Numbered from the stretch's first letter, positions 20,021 through 29,476 are shown. The stretch is DNA of 61,216 nt from Hoylesella shahii DSM 15611 = JCM 12083 (GCF_000613445.1 NZ_BAIZ01000020.1:1-61216); one strand, 5' to 3'. Translations and numbers: made by a program. The notes: generated from the letters alone by a model not told the origin.

Positions 20021-20125
20021 AGTAAACCTCGATAAAGAACACTTCGCCATCGCGTTGTAAGCCTAATCCCAAAAACGACTTGGGAGTTGGCTTTCGCTTT
20101 GTCGGTATCTTTATCGAGGTTAACT
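20021..20125. repeat. ~105-bp nested palindrome downstream of cysS
   Basis: An outer inverted repeat pairs 20021-20038 with 20108-20125 over 18 positions with one mismatch (core ACCTCGATAAAGA / TCTTTATCGAGGT). Inside it is a nested stem, AGCC..CCCAA / TTGGG..GGCT, around 20075-20105. The element starts 25 bp beyond the cysS stop and could act as its terminator, be a structured RNA, or be a small palindromic mobile element. No clear U-tract follows on the minus strand. Confidence 0.55.
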
Positions 20126-20150
20126 GTATTAACTACAGGCTATAAGCCTT

Positions 20151-21806
20151 TTACTTATTCAATTTCCACGTTGCGCCGTCCTTAGTATCTTTCACTTCGA
20201 AGCCAGCGGCGGCCAGTTCGTCGCGTATGCGGTCGCTCGTTGCCCAGTCTTTATCGGCCTTAGCCTTGGCGCGTAGGTCGAGAACCATGTCAACAACCTG
20301 TCCGAAAGCCTCTTCGCGAGCATCGTTGTTGTTTCCGTTTTCGGCTTTAAGTCCGAGCAATTGGAAGGCAAAGAGGTGCATAGTGGCAGATAATTGTTCG
20401 AGGTGTTGGGCCGAAATCTGCGCCTTATGGTCGATAAGTGTGTTGATAAGTCGGCACGCTTCGAAGAGATGACTCAGCACCATGGGTGTTTGGAAGTCGT
20501 CGTTGATGGCCGCATAACATTTTCCTGGCAATTCGTTGACGATGGTTGTCGTGGTCTCGTCGCTGTTTTTGGCAGGCTGAATGCGTTGCAAATCGGCAAT
20601 ACCATTAAGCAGTCGTTCTAATCCTTTCTCGCTAGCTTGCAGGGCTTCGTTAGAGAAGTCAACCGTTCCGCGATAGTGAGCCGAGAGGATGAAGAAGCGA
20701 ATAGTCATGGGCGAGTAAGCTTTTTCGAGCATTGGATGCGCGCCCGTGAAGAACTGTTCGAGTGTAATGAAGTTGCCAAGGCTCTTTCCCATCTTCTGTC
20801 CGTTGATGGTTATCATATTATTGTGCATCCAATAGCGCACCATTTGCTCGCCTTCTGAGGCCACAGCTTGTGCGATTTCGCATTCGTGGTGTGGGAAAAC
20901 AAGGTCCATTCCGCCACCATGAATATCGAATTTATTACCCAGATACTTGCGTCCCATGGCCGTACACTCGCAGTGCCAACCAGGAAAGCCATCGCTCCAA
21001 GGGCTTGGCCATCGCATGATGTGTTCGGGTTGGGCGCGTTTCCAGAGGGCAAAGTCGGCCTGATTACGTTTTTCGCCCACACCGTCTAGTTGTCTAGAAG
21101 CGTCTAAAACGTCTTCGAGATTTCGGCCAGAGAGAATGCCATAGCGATGTTTTTGGTTGTATTTGGCAATATCGAAATAGATAGACCCATTGCTTTCGTA
21201 TGCAAAACCATTGTCGATGATTTTCTTTACCAACTCTTCTTGTTCGATGATATGGCCCGAAGCTTGTGGTTCGATGCTAGGCGGGAGCACGTTAAGCATT
21301 TGCATGGCAGCATGATAGGTGTTGGTATAATGCTGTGCAATCTCCATTGGTTCGAGCTGTTCTAAGCGTGCTTTCTTAGCAATCTTGTCGTCGCCTTCGT
21401 CGGCATCGTGTTCAAGATGGCCCACATCGGTGATGTTTCGCACGTAGCGCACCTTGTAACCCAGGTGTTGCAGGTAGCGAAACACTACATCGAAGGTGAT
21501 GGAAGGGCGCGCATGCCCCAGGTGTGGGTCGCCATAAACCGTGGGTCCACATACATACATGCCCACATTGGGCGCGTGTAGGGGTTCGAAACGCTCCTTT
21601 TGACGGGTTAGGGTGTTATAGATTAATAGGGGGGAATTTGGCAAATCTACCCCACAACTGGCCTCACCCCCGTCCCCTCTCCAAGGGGAGAGGGGCGTGG
21701 TATGCTGTGTTGATTCGGTTGTTTGTGCCGAGTTGCTTTGAATTTGCGCTGAATTGTCAGCGGGTTTATTTTGTTCGTTCATATTCTTATTTGTTTTCTG
21801 CCTCAC
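20151..21806 (-). CDS. cysS: Cysteinyl-tRNA synthetase with repeat-derived N-terminal extension
   Basis: Charges tRNA-Cys with cysteine in the cytoplasm; class I synthetase. Motifs are [19 protein letters not shown] (HIGH region with the zinc Cys), [14 protein letters not shown] (zinc ligand), [10 protein letters not shown] and KMGKSLGN (KMSKS equivalent). The conserved enzyme begins around [17 protein letters not shown]. The roughly 60 residues before it are unusual and include [14 protein letters not shown], the translation of a palindromic repeat (copy 3). Met9 (MNEQNKP) is another possible start. With no ATG nearer the conserved part, the repeat appears to be translated as an N-terminal tail. 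It lies downstream of ispG on the same strand, separated by two opposed repeats. Confidence 0.93.
   Translation of the reverse strand: MRQKTNKNMNEQNKPADNSAQIQSNSAQTTESTQHTTPLSPWRGDGGEASCGVDLPNSPLLIYNTLTRQKERFEPLHAPNVGMYVCGPTVYGDPHLGHARPSITFDVVFRYLQHLGYKVRYVRNITDVGHLEHDADEGDDKIAKKARLEQLEPMEIAQHYTNTYHAAMQMLNVLPPSIEPQASGHIIEQEELVKKIIDNGFAYESNGSIYFDIAKYNQKHRYGILSGRNLEDVLDASRQLDGVGEKRNQADFALWKRAQPEHIMRWPSPWSDGFPGWHCECTAMGRKYLGNKFDIHGGGMDLVFPHHECEIAQAVASEGEQMVRYWMHNNMITINGQKMGKSLGNFITLEQFFTGAHPMLEKAYSPMTIRFFILSAHYRGTVDFSNEALQASEKGLERLLNGIADLQRIQPAKNSDETTTTIVNELPGKCYAAINDDFQTPMVLSHLFEACRLINTLIDHKAQISAQHLEQLSATMHLFAFQLLGLKAENGNNNDAREEAFGQVVDMVLDLRAKAKADKDWATSDRIRDELAAAGFEVKDTKDGATWKLNK
21661..21700 (+). 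repeat. GC-rich palindromic repeat, copy 3, inside the cysS reading frame
   Basis: GCCTCACCCC arm plus the palindrome CCCTCTCCAAGGGGAGAGGG. On the minus strand it is in frame with cysS and encodes [13 protein letters not shown] near the protein's N-terminus. Confidence 0.85.
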
Positions 21807-21822
21807 CCTTAACCCACAACCA

Positions 21823-21862
21823 GCCTCACCCCCAACCCCTCTCCAAGGGGAGAGGGGCGTGG
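21823..21862 (+). repeat. GC-rich palindromic repeat, copy 4
   Basis: Same 40-bp form as copy 3, and the following GTGGTATGCTGTGTTG is shared with it too, which suggests a recent duplication. It lies between cysS and ispG, facing copy 5. Confidence 0.85.
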
Positions 21863-21947
21863 TATGCTGTGTTGTTTGGGCAAGTGACGACTCGTTATTG
21901 CTATGATTGGGTTGTTGATAATTTATATTTTGCCTTGAGCTACAAGG

Positions 21948-23926
21948 CTATTCACGCCCCTCTCCCCTTGGAGAGGGGTTGGGGGTGAGGCTATTTTCAA
22001 TCAACCTTAGCAGGTGTTCCACCGCGTCTTTCTCGTCGATATTCTTCTCAACGCATTCTTTTTTGCGATAGAGCGACACCTTTCCTGGGCCTGCACCCAC
22101 ATAACCAAAGTCGGCATCTGCCATTTCTCCAGGTCCGTTTACGATGCATCCCATGATGCCAATCTTCAAACCCTTCATGTGTTTAGTGGCTTCGCGAATG
22201 CGAGCGATGGTAGAACGCAGGTCGTAGAGTGTGCGTCCGCAGCCAGGACAGCTGATGTATTCGGTTTTAGTGGTGCGCAAACGTGCTGCTTGCAGAATGC
22301 CAAAGGCAGTGGCATCCACGTCTTCGTCAGAGATATCGCCATCGTTCATCAGCCAGATACCGTCGGTTAGTCCGTCAATCATCAGTGCACCCATATCGGC
22401 AGCGGCCTTTAGTTGGAACAAATCCTTCTCTTCGTTGGTGTGTCGATACATTTGCGCAAACACCACAGGATTGTTTAAGCCCGCTTGCCATAGTTCGTGA
22501 ACCAGCGCTCGCTGGTCGCCCACCTTGTTTTTATGCGTGCTCATGCACACCACAACCACCTCTGGATGGTGTTTAAGGCAAGCAATATACTCTTCGCTAT
22601 CAGCTCCATATTGCAGCACAAGGAACTTCACATCGGCCTGAACCAACGAGATAAAGGGCACAGCATTGTGTGGGAAGATGGGGTAAACCTGCTCGTTGGC
22701 CTGCGGATTGGTGCTAGCGAGCTGCATATAAGCATCGTAGTCCATGATATAACGGCGCTGTGGCGAGAGTGTAGCAGGAAGATGTCGGCCGATATAGATG
22801 TAATCGGGCGTTTGGTCTACGTTAGTCACCACGTGAACCTTATTCTTATCCATGCGATTGCTTATCACCACGGGTGGGTTTTGGCCTCCGATATTGGCCA
22901 CAGGCATGGTGGGTCTGCGTTCGGGTGCAACGAAATTAAAGCCATTAGCCACCTTCGCCGGTATGGGAAGATGTGGAGTGCGAGCCGAAACATAGTTTAC
23001 CAATGCTCGTGCCACGGGTATTTCGGCCTCGGGTTCTTCGCTAAGCGACACGCGAATGGTGTCGCCAATGCCATCAGCCAATAGTGCACCGATGCCCACA
23101 GCACTTTTAATGCGACCGTCTTCGCCCTCTCCAGCCTCGGTAACACCAAGATGTAGGGGATAGTTCATGTTCTCTAGGCGCATTTGTTGTACCAAAAGAC
23201 GCACCGATTGCACCATCACCACAGTATTAGAAGCTTTGATTGAGATAACCACATTATTGAATTGCTCTCGTTTACAGATGCGAAGAAACTCCATACAACT
23301 TTCAACGATGCCAGCAGGAGTGTCGCCATAACGACTCATAATGCGGTCGGATAGCGAGCCATGGTTAACGCCAATGCGCACGGCTGTGTTGTTTTGGCGA
23401 CATATATTAAGGAAAGGCACGAAGCGTGCATCAATTTTTTTAATCTCTTCGGCATACTCTTCGTCGGTATATTCCAACTGTTTGAACGTTCGTCCTGGGT
23501 CTACATAGTTGCCGGGATTAATGCGAACCTTCTCAACATGCTGCGCAGCCACGTCGGCAACGTTGGCATTGAAATGCACATCGGCAACAAGTGGCGTGTG
23601 TAATCCCAGCTTAGAAAGCGCTTGTTTGATGTTTTGCAGGTTCTCGGCCTCGCGTTTTCCTTGCGTGGTAAGCCTCACCAGTTCGCCTCCAGCTTGCACA
23701 ATACGTTGCACTTGCGCCACAGAAGCCTCGGTGTCGTTGGTGTTGGTGGTTGTCATCGACTGCACACGCACGGGGTTGTTGCCGCCCATGGCCACGTTTC
23801 CTACGGTGGTTACCGATGCATTGCGTCGTTGCAGATTAAAGATGTCGATGCCGATAGTGCCTTCATTGTCGGTATCAATAGCTGAAGAAGTTCTTCGCCG
23901 TGGTTGTTATCGCGTTCGTTCATCAT
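21948..23926 (-). CDS. ispG: IspG (GcpE), Bacteroidetes long form, one frame break
   Basis: 4-hydroxy-3-methylbut-2-enyl diphosphate synthase, the [4Fe-4S] enzyme of the MEP isoprenoid pathway, about 659 aa. The TIM-barrel part carries NPVRVQSMTTTNTNDT and ADVHFNANVA. The large central insertion gives the plant-like long form. The cluster ligands are in CPGCGRTLYD and MGCIVNGPGE. The longest open frame begins at a GTG (23795), but upstream codons encode IDIFNLQRRNASVTTVGN, the expected IspG N-terminus. One extra G near 23881 joins it to MMNERDNNHGEELLQ, starting at 23926 or 23923. The C-terminus runs into palindromic repeat copy 5 and ends [13 protein letters not shown], so the stop codon lies inside the repeat. 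This pathway gene is likely essential, so the break is probably a sequence error. Confidence 0.92.
21951..21991 (-). repeat. GC-rich palindromic repeat, copy 5, forming the ispG 3' end
   Basis: Reverse-orientation copy (CCCCTCTCCCCTTGGAGAGG then GTTGGGGGTGAGGC). It encodes the last residues of IspG ([11 protein letters not shown]). With copy 4 it forms a larger inverted pair across the ispG-cysS gap. Confidence 0.85.
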
Positions 23927-23934
23927 CTTTTTAA

Positions 23935-24215
23935 AGGTGAAAGAGGGAAAAGTGAAAGGGTGAAAGGGTGGAAAAGTAAAAGAGTAAAAGGGTGAAAAGG
24001 TGAAAAGAGGGTGGGAAAGTGAAAAGGGTGAAAGCGTGAAAGCGTAGAAAGGTGAATATGAGAAGAGTGAAAAGAAACTTCGCCTACCCACTTATACACT
24101 CCTTAACCCATCAACTCATCGCCTTAAACACTCGTTTACAATGTCAATTCATCAACTAATTCACTCCTTAACAAGTTCACACCTTAACTCATCAACTAGT
24201 CCACTTCTTATCATT
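23935..24215. repeat. Two abutting low-complexity tracts between purE and ispG
   Basis: 23935-24080 is a run of degenerate ~8-bp units on the theme GTGAAAGG/GTGAAAAG. 24095-24215 switches to units on the theme CCTTAACTCATCAACTAA. Neither encodes a plausible protein, although the first translates to a repetitive Phe/Pro/Ser string on the minus strand. They look like slippage-prone simple repeats. Confidence 0.7.
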
Positions 24216-24220
24216 CGTCC

Positions 24221-24727
24221 CTAGTTTGTTTTAAACTCGTACTTCACTAGGGCCAATTCTTCGTTAGCTTTGGTAATTTTCTGTCCTAAATTAGCTTTAT
24301 AATCGTGCAATGCTTGCGCCACATTCTCGTCTGTCAATGCCAGCATTTGCACGGCAAGGATAGCTGCATTCATAGCGCCATTCACGCCAACCGTGGCAAC
24401 GGGTATGCCTGGAGGCATCTGAACGATAGACAAAAGTGCATCTAAACCATCGAGCATGCCTTTGATTGGAACGCCGATAACAGGCAAAGTGGTGGATGCA
24501 GCCACAACACCAGGCAATGCAGCAGCCATTCCAGCCGCAGCAATAATAACCTTAATGCCACGCTCTTTAGCTCCTTTAGCGAAAGCCTCAACGGCATCGG
24601 GGGTGCGATGTGCACTGAGAGCGTTTACCTCGAAGGGCACTTTCAAATCGTTAAGCAGCTTACATGCCTTCTCCATAACGGGCAGATCGCTAGTGCTGCC
24701 CATGATAATGCTAACTAATGGGGTCAT
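24221..24727 (-). CDS. purE: N5-carboxyaminoimidazole ribonucleotide mutase PurE
   Basis: A 168-aa class I PurE of de novo purine synthesis, converting N5-CAIR to CAIR. Signature motifs are VSIIMGSTSDLPVM (5-18), NALSAHRTPD with the conserved His (about 38-47) and the glycine-rich AAAGMAAALPGVVAASTTLPVIGVP. Length is normal. It lies upstream of ispG on the same strand, but about 300 bp of low-complexity DNA separates them, so co-transcription is uncertain. Confidence 0.93.
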   Translation of the reverse strand: MTPLVSIIMGSTSDLPVMEKACKLLNDLKVPFEVNALSAHRTPDAVEAFAKGAKERGIKVIIAAAGMAAALPGVVAASTTLPVIGVPIKGMLDGLDALLSIVQMPPGIPVATVGVNGAMNAAILAVQMLALTDENVAQALHDYKANLGQKITKANEELALVKYEFKTN

Positions 24728-24914
24728 AAAAATAAAATGTTCGGCCTCTCCTTTCTCGGCTCTCTTTATATAAATAAGGAGTGCTGCATTTGTTGCAGCG
24801 TTGCCACAACATAGGGATTGGCTTGTTTATAATTCGTTATTTAAATTGTTATACTTCAAAAAAACGGTCTGTTTGTAGGTCTTCAGCGCTTGTTTAGCGC
24901 CTTATGATATGCTT

Positions 24915-25523
24915 TTAAATTACCAAGAAGGCGCTAACCATACCCACAAGAAATCCCGCCACCACCTGTAAGAGGCTGTGTTGGCGAAGAATCATTCTGC
25001 TTGTGCCCACCATGCCACCCACGATGAACACCAAACAGAGCCACCAAACGGGATTGAACATAAAGAGAAAAGCAAAGGCCATGAGCCCGCCTGCTACGCC
25101 ACCAATGGCCGCCGAGTGGGTGGAAATCTTCCACCAAACATTGATTAGGGCGCACACCACTTGCACAACGATGGCCGCTACTAATATTCTACCCATGAAA
25201 CGCGGTATCTGTAACACCGTCATGAGATAGTAACAACCAAAGTAACACAATATTGAGATGATGTAAGGCACCATACGACGCTCCTTATGTCCTAACTCTA
25301 TCAAACTCCAACCTTGATAACGACGGTAGAGATGTATGAGCACCGTGGGTACAAATATTGTGGCTATATACACCAAGAGCAACACCTCTAGCTTGTAGTC
25401 CCAAGGTAATTGAGACATATAACTAAAGGTGAACAGCGCTATCAAGCCCACAATGGGCAGATAAAACGGCGTGAACAGTATGCTCATCATCCGTGCGCCA
25501 AATATGATGTTTTTCTCTTTCAT
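24915..25523 (-). CDS. PAP2-like membrane phosphatase family protein
   Basis: A polytopic inner-membrane protein of about 202 aa from Met at 25523 (MKEKNIIFGARMMS). The open frame extends 26 residues further (to 25601), but that part is translated palindromic repeat ([13 protein letters not shown]) and is unlikely to be used. About six hydrophobic segments are seen. The C-terminal half has PAP2-like features: KISTHSAAIGG and TSRMILRQHSLLQVVAGFLVG, in place of the classical PSGH and SRxxxxxHxxxD. The final Asp is not evident, so activity is uncertain. Neighbours are purE and rpoN, which suggest no pathway. Confidence 0.65.
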   Translation of the reverse strand: MKEKNIIFGARMMSILFTPFYLPIVGLIALFTFSYMSQLPWDYKLEVLLLVYIATIFVPTVLIHLYRRYQGWSLIELGHKERRMVPYIISILCYFGCYYLMTVLQIPRFMGRILVAAIVVQVVCALINVWWKISTHSAAIGGVAGGLMAFAFLFMFNPVWWLCLVFIVGGMVGTSRMILRQHSLLQVVAGFLVGMVSAFLVI

Positions 25524-25540
25524 AAGCAACTTTAAGTAAC

Positions 25541-25583
25541 CGGCCTCACCCCCAACCCCTCTCCAAGGGGAGAGGGGAGTGAA
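25541..25583 (+). repeat. GC-rich palindromic repeat, copy 6
   Basis: Full-length forward copy (GCCTCACCCC arm plus CCCTCTCCAAGGGGAGAGGG), directly upstream of the preferred start of the PAP2-like gene. It is in frame with that gene's spurious N-terminal extension. Confidence 0.85.
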
Positions 25584-25772
25584 ATGCTTTGATATTATCA
25601 AGCCTTTTATATATCACTTCCTTGCCTTTAACTTGTAGCTAGCGACTTAACGCTTTGCTCTTTTTTACTGTTAGGCTTATACAACTGCCTTAAATAGGCC
25701 GAGCCAATGGTCTAAACACACTATTACTAACCATACCATCTTTTGCGCCACCCCACAAAGTAACAAGGCTAA

Positions 25773-25812
25773 TCACTCCCCTCTCCGCTTGGAGAGGGGT
25801 TGGGGTGAGGCC
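25773..25812 (-). repeat. GC-rich palindromic repeat, copy 7
   Basis: Reverse-orientation copy (CCCCTCTCCGCTTGGAGAGG then GGTTGGGGTGAGGC) located 34 bp beyond the rpoN stop. With copy 6 it brackets the 240-bp gap between rpoN and the PAP2-like gene, in which I see nothing else. Confidence 0.85.
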
Positions 25813-25845
25813 ATTTGTGCTGGTTGTGCATTGGGGTGGGTTTTG

Positions 25846-27348
25846 TTACCCCTTCCTCAACCTTGCCACTGGCAGCCCCAGTTGTTCTCTATACTTAGCC
25901 ACAGTGCGCCGAGCGATGGGCAAACCCTTCTTTGCCAATTCTTCTTTTAGTAAGTCGTCGCTCAGTGGTTTCTTTTTATCTTCGTTATCGATAAGTTCTT
26001 TAAGGGCGATTTTTATTTTGCGTGTAGACAGTTCTTCGCCATCGCCAGTGGTGTAAGCATCGGTAAAGAAGAAGCGCAGGGGAAACGTTCCCCACTTTGT
26101 TTGCGCATACTTGATGTTGCTAACGCGCGAGATGGTAGAGATATCCAGCCCAGTGCGGTCGGCAATATCTTTGAGAATCATCGGCTTCAGGTCGGCTTCA
26201 TCGCCATCAACAAAGAACTTACGTTGAATATCAATGATAGCCTGCATGGTAACACTTAGCGTATGCTGTCGTTGTTTGATGGCTTCGATATAGCCTTGTG
26301 CCTTCTCCACTTTCTCCTTTGCATAGAGCAGCGCCTCTTTTTCGCCCTTTGTCATATTGGCTTTATTGCTTTTATAGTGGTCTACCATGTCTGCAAACGA
26401 TGGCGATACCGTTAGTCTGGGTATATTTCCTCTGCTAAGATAGAACGACACCTTGCCATCATCATCCGTTTCAACGATAAAGTCGGGCGTAATTTGTTGT
26501 AGGTTACGTCCCTGCGTTTCGCCCATCGACGCCCCCGGTTTAGGGTTAAGCTTTCTTATCTCGGCCTGCACGTCGGCCACCTGTTCATCTGTGAGTTGCA
26601 ATTGCGTTTGAATAACGTTCCAATGTTTTTTAGTAAAGGCATCAAAACATTCGTTCATCACACGTTTCATCATCTCCTTAGCCCAGCTGTCGGGTTTTCG
26701 TTCAATCTGTATGAGCAAGCATTCTTTAAGCGAACGCGCGCCAATACCAGCAGGGTCGAATGTTTGTAGCACGTTCAGCATCTTTTCGATGTCTGCCGTT
26801 TCCACGTCAAGATTATGGTATATAGCCAGTTCGTCGGCAATAGACTCGAGGTCTTTGCGCAGCAAACCGTCGCTGTCTAGCGAGCCAATAATATACAACA
26901 GCACCTCCTCTTCTTGGGGGTTGAGGTCTATTTCGCCCACCTGCTCTTTGAGTTTATCGTAAAACGACGTTGTGTCGCCATACACAATCTCCTCGTAGTC
27001 GGCATTGTTATAGTTATCTCGGCCGTAGGTTTCGGGCATTTCATCGTCTCGTCCGATGTTCTCCAGTGCAGCATCCAGGGCCTGTTCTCTTTCTTCTCTT
27101 TCGGTTTGTTGGTCGAAATCCTCCTCCCCTTGTTCGTCGTTGTTATTAGCAGCGTCGTAATTATCGGTGTCGTTAGGTTCGTTCGAGTTGGTTTCTAATG
27201 CGGGATTATCATCCAATTCAGCAGCCACACTCTGTTCCAGTTCGGTAAGAGGCATCTCCAGAAGTCGCACTTGCAACATCTGTTGTTGTGATAGTCGTTG
27301 TACCTGAACCTGTTTTTGTGTCTGTGTTTGTATAAGCTTTTGTGCCAT
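25846..27348 (-). CDS. rpoN: RNA polymerase sigma-54 factor RpoN
   Basis: Alternative sigma factor that directs RNA polymerase to -24/-12 promoters and needs an AAA+ activator. About 500 aa from Met at 27348 (MAQKLIQTQTQKQVQ); the open frame extends 33 residues further, but the Gln/Leu-rich region I (QQQMLQVRLLEMPLTELEQ) typical of the N-terminus starts here. An acidic region II follows (about 50-85, NEPNDTDNYDAANNNDEQGE). Core-binding and HTH domains come next, and the C-terminal RpoN box is recognisable as ARRTVAKYREQLGLP. No activator gene lies nearby. Confidence 0.93.
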   Translation of the reverse strand: MAQKLIQTQTQKQVQVQRLSQQQMLQVRLLEMPLTELEQSVAAELDDNPALETNSNEPNDTDNYDAANNNDEQGEEDFDQQTEREEREQALDAALENIGRDDEMPETYGRDNYNNADYEEIVYGDTTSFYDKLKEQVGEIDLNPQEEEVLLYIIGSLDSDGLLRKDLESIADELAIYHNLDVETADIEKMLNVLQTFDPAGIGARSLKECLLIQIERKPDSWAKEMMKRVMNECFDAFTKKHWNVIQTQLQLTDEQVADVQAEIRKLNPKPGASMGETQGRNLQQITPDFIVETDDDGKVSFYLSRGNIPRLTVSPSFADMVDHYKSNKANMTKGEKEALLYAKEKVEKAQGYIEAIKQRQHTLSVTMQAIIDIQRKFFVDGDEADLKPMILKDIADRTGLDISTISRVSNIKYAQTKWGTFPLRFFFTDAYTTGDGEELSTRKIKIALKELIDNEDKKKPLSDDLLKEELAKKGLPIARRTVAKYREQLGLPVARLRKG

Positions 27349-27444
27349 AATACTTGTCGCTTCAATGGGATTTAGCCTCACCCGTTTCCCTATTTCTTTT
27401 GTTTGCCGAAGCACAGGGTGAGCAATGCGCCCGTTACCTAAATG

Positions 27445-27452
27445 CAAAGGTA
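27445..27452 (-). promoter_or_regulatory. -7 promoter element of rpoN
   Basis: Minus strand TACCTTTG, a perfect TAnnTTTG match, 97 bp upstream of the preferred rpoN start. Confidence 0.55.
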
Positions 27453-27728
27453 GGAAATAAGATGCTAAAGAACAAAGGCTGCAGGCTATTTGTTTGATAG
27501 ATTGTTGGTATTTTGATTGGCATATTTCGGTGTTTTTATTTTTTTTAGATTTTGTGCGAATGGTTTGTTGCTTTGTTTTGGTGCTTTTACTGTTTTGTGT
27601 GGCAGTGATTAGGGCCTATTTTTAGCTGTCTGTCTGTAGGTTTATGTATTCTATAATCCGCTTACTTACACCGCGTTTCAATCTTTCTTCTGTGCCCATA
27701 TCCACTATAACACAAACCCAACCCAGAG

Positions 27729-27788
27729 AAACGCGCCAACAATAATTACTCCATTTCTTTCCAATTCTTGCAAAATTGGAAAGAAATA
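27729..27788. repeat. 60-bp direct repeat, left copy, with palindromic operator
   Basis: Identical over 60 bp to 29262-29321, on the other side of fic. Its right half is a perfect 14-bp inverted repeat, ATTTCTTTCCAATT / AATTGGAAAGAAAT (27753-27766 and 27774-27787), with a 7-nt centre. In this left copy the palindrome overlaps the -33 TTG of the fic promoter, which suggests an operator. Confidence 0.85.
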
Positions 27789-27798
27789 TATAACTTTG
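27768..27798 (+). promoter_or_regulatory. Promoter of fic
   Basis: -33 TTG at 27768-27770 and -7 TAACTTTG at 27791-27798, with a 20-bp spacer. The -33 lies in the centre of the palindrome, so a bound regulator would block RNA polymerase. The start codon follows 28 bp after the -7. Confidence 0.7.
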
Positions 27799-27825
27799 CG
27801 ATAACGTTCAAACAGCAAAAAGGCT

Positions 27826-29139
27826 ATGCCAAAGATAGAAATTCCGCCACAGATTACCGCCACTCGTCTTACACAAGCTTTGTTAGAAGAACAGAATGAG
27901 GAACTTGTTGCCCTGGTTAGCAAGATAAACGAGAACTACGAATATTGGGATACGGTGAAATATAAGTCGCTTCCTAAAAATTGTAGTGCCGAAAAACTAT
28001 GGGCCTACGTTAAGGCTTCGCGACTGAAACAGCAAATATCTGTATGGCCCAAATATGGTATTACACTAAGTATTACCAACCAGATGCAACGCCATTGCCA
28101 CGAGTTTGACATGAATTTTGGCACTGCAAGAATGGACGACAACGCCTTGCCACCCGATGCGAAGGAGCATTTTCTGGTAAGCTCGCTTATGGAAGAGGCC
28201 ATCTCTTCTAGCCAAATGGAGGGAGCTAACACCACGCGCCGAGTGGCAAAAGATATGTTGCGCAAGCAAACCAAGCCCAACGACAAGTCGCAACAGATGA
28301 TTGCAAACAACTATCAAACCATTCAATTCATTGTGCAAAACCAAGATAAGCCGCTCACACCCGAGTTGCTGCAACATGTGCACAAACTGATGACCGAAAA
28401 AACGCTAAACAACAACGAGGATGCGGGTAGGTTTAGAACCAACGATGAGGTGGTGGTAGCTGACGGAATAACAAACGAGGTGGTGCATCAACCACCATCC
28501 TACAAGGATATTGAACCTTTCGTGGCCGACCTATGCCGTTTTTTCAATCACGAAGAACAGACCAACTTCATCCATCCGCTGATAAAGGGCATTGTTATTC
28601 ATTTCATGCTGGCCTTCGTTCACCCCTTTGTTGATGGCAATGGGCGAACAGCTAGAGCCTTATTCTATTGGTATCTGCTTAGGCGTGGTTATTGGCTAAC
28701 CCAATATTTGTCGGTTTCGCGCATGATAGCTCGTTCGAAAAAATCATACGAGAAGTCGTTTCTCTATACCGAAACCGACGGTAACGACATGGGCTACTTC
28801 GTTAGTTACAACATGCGCGTGCTGCAACAATCGTTCAACGAACTGCAAACCTACATCCAACGCAAACAAAAAAAACGCCTCGCAGCCAACACTTACCTGC
28901 AATTGGGTGGCATAAACGAGCGGCAAGCACAGATAATTCAACTCTTTGCCGATAATCCCAAAGCCGTTGTTACCATCAAAGAGTTGCAAAACAAGTTTTT
29001 TGTTACCCCCACAACAGCCAAAGCAGACATCATGGCACTTATCAATCGCAAGCTTGTTACCGAATTTGCTTTTAACAAAGTGAAAAAGGGCTATATGCGA
29101 AGCGAATACTTTGAAGACGCAATTAAAGCTTTGTCTTAA
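27826..29139 (+). CDS. Fic family AMPylase with C-terminal winged helix
   Basis: A 437-aa Fic protein that probably transfers AMP from ATP to hydroxyl side chains of target proteins. The catalytic loop HPFVDGNGRTAR is intact, including His and both Arg. An inhibitory motif of the S-x-x-x-E-G type, SSQMEG, lies before the Fic core (about residue 129), so it belongs to the self-inhibited class with the inhibitory helix N-terminal. The C-terminal 70 residues (VVTIKELQNKFFVTPTTAKADIMALINRKLV) look like a winged helix-turn-helix, which could bind the palindrome overlapping its own promoter. The gene is flanked by identical 60-bp repeats and has no antitoxin-like partner. Confidence 0.85.
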   Translation: MPKIEIPPQITATRLTQALLEEQNEELVALVSKINENYEYWDTVKYKSLPKNCSAEKLWAYVKASRLKQQISVWPKYGITLSITNQMQRHCHEFDMNFGTARMDDNALPPDAKEHFLVSSLMEEAISSSQMEGANTTRRVAKDMLRKQTKPNDKSQQMIANNYQTIQFIVQNQDKPLTPELLQHVHKLMTEKTLNNNEDAGRFRTNDEVVVADGITNEVVHQPPSYKDIEPFVADLCRFFNHEEQTNFIHPLIKGIVIHFMLAFVHPFVDGNGRTARALFYWYLLRRGYWLTQYLSVSRMIARSKKSYEKSFLYTETDGNDMGYFVSYNMRVLQQSFNELQTYIQRKQKKRLAANTYLQLGGINERQAQIIQLFADNPKAVVTIKELQNKFFVTPTTAKADIMALINRKLVTEFAFNKVKKGYMRSEYFEDAIKALS

Positions 29140-29261
29140 CCCCTTGGGCTTGTTCTACCACTGTGATATAAACACTTGCTCACAAAGCTGCAATGCATAG
29201 ACCTATTGAAAATGGTTTACAGCAACCCCTACGCTAACCTTGAAAGCAAATCATTCGGCAT

Positions 29262-29321
29262 AAACGCGCCAACAATAATTACTCCATTTCTTTCCAATTC
29301 TTGCAAAATTGGAAAGAAATA
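29262..29321. repeat. 60-bp direct repeat, right copy
   Basis: Exact copy of 27729-27788 including the 14-bp palindrome, but followed by AGAACGC, so it lacks the TAACTTTG box. The fic gene plus one repeat copy therefore spans 1,533 bp between equivalent points. Confidence 0.9.
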
Positions 29322-29468
29322 GAACGCTTTTTTCTATCATCAACAAAACCTTTCGCCATCTCGTTAACAAAACAAATGTAGACTACTTTTATGCCTCACG
29401 TTGCTCACCACTTAGCCTTTATACCACCATTTCTGCCTCAAATATGGCGTATTTTCATATTTTTGACG

Positions 29469-29476
29469 TAATTTTG
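29469..29476 (+). promoter_or_regulatory. -7 promoter element of the GH3-family gene
   Basis: TAATTTTG matches TAnnTTTG exactly and lies 20 bp upstream of the start codon at 29497, implying a very short leader. Confidence 0.55.
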
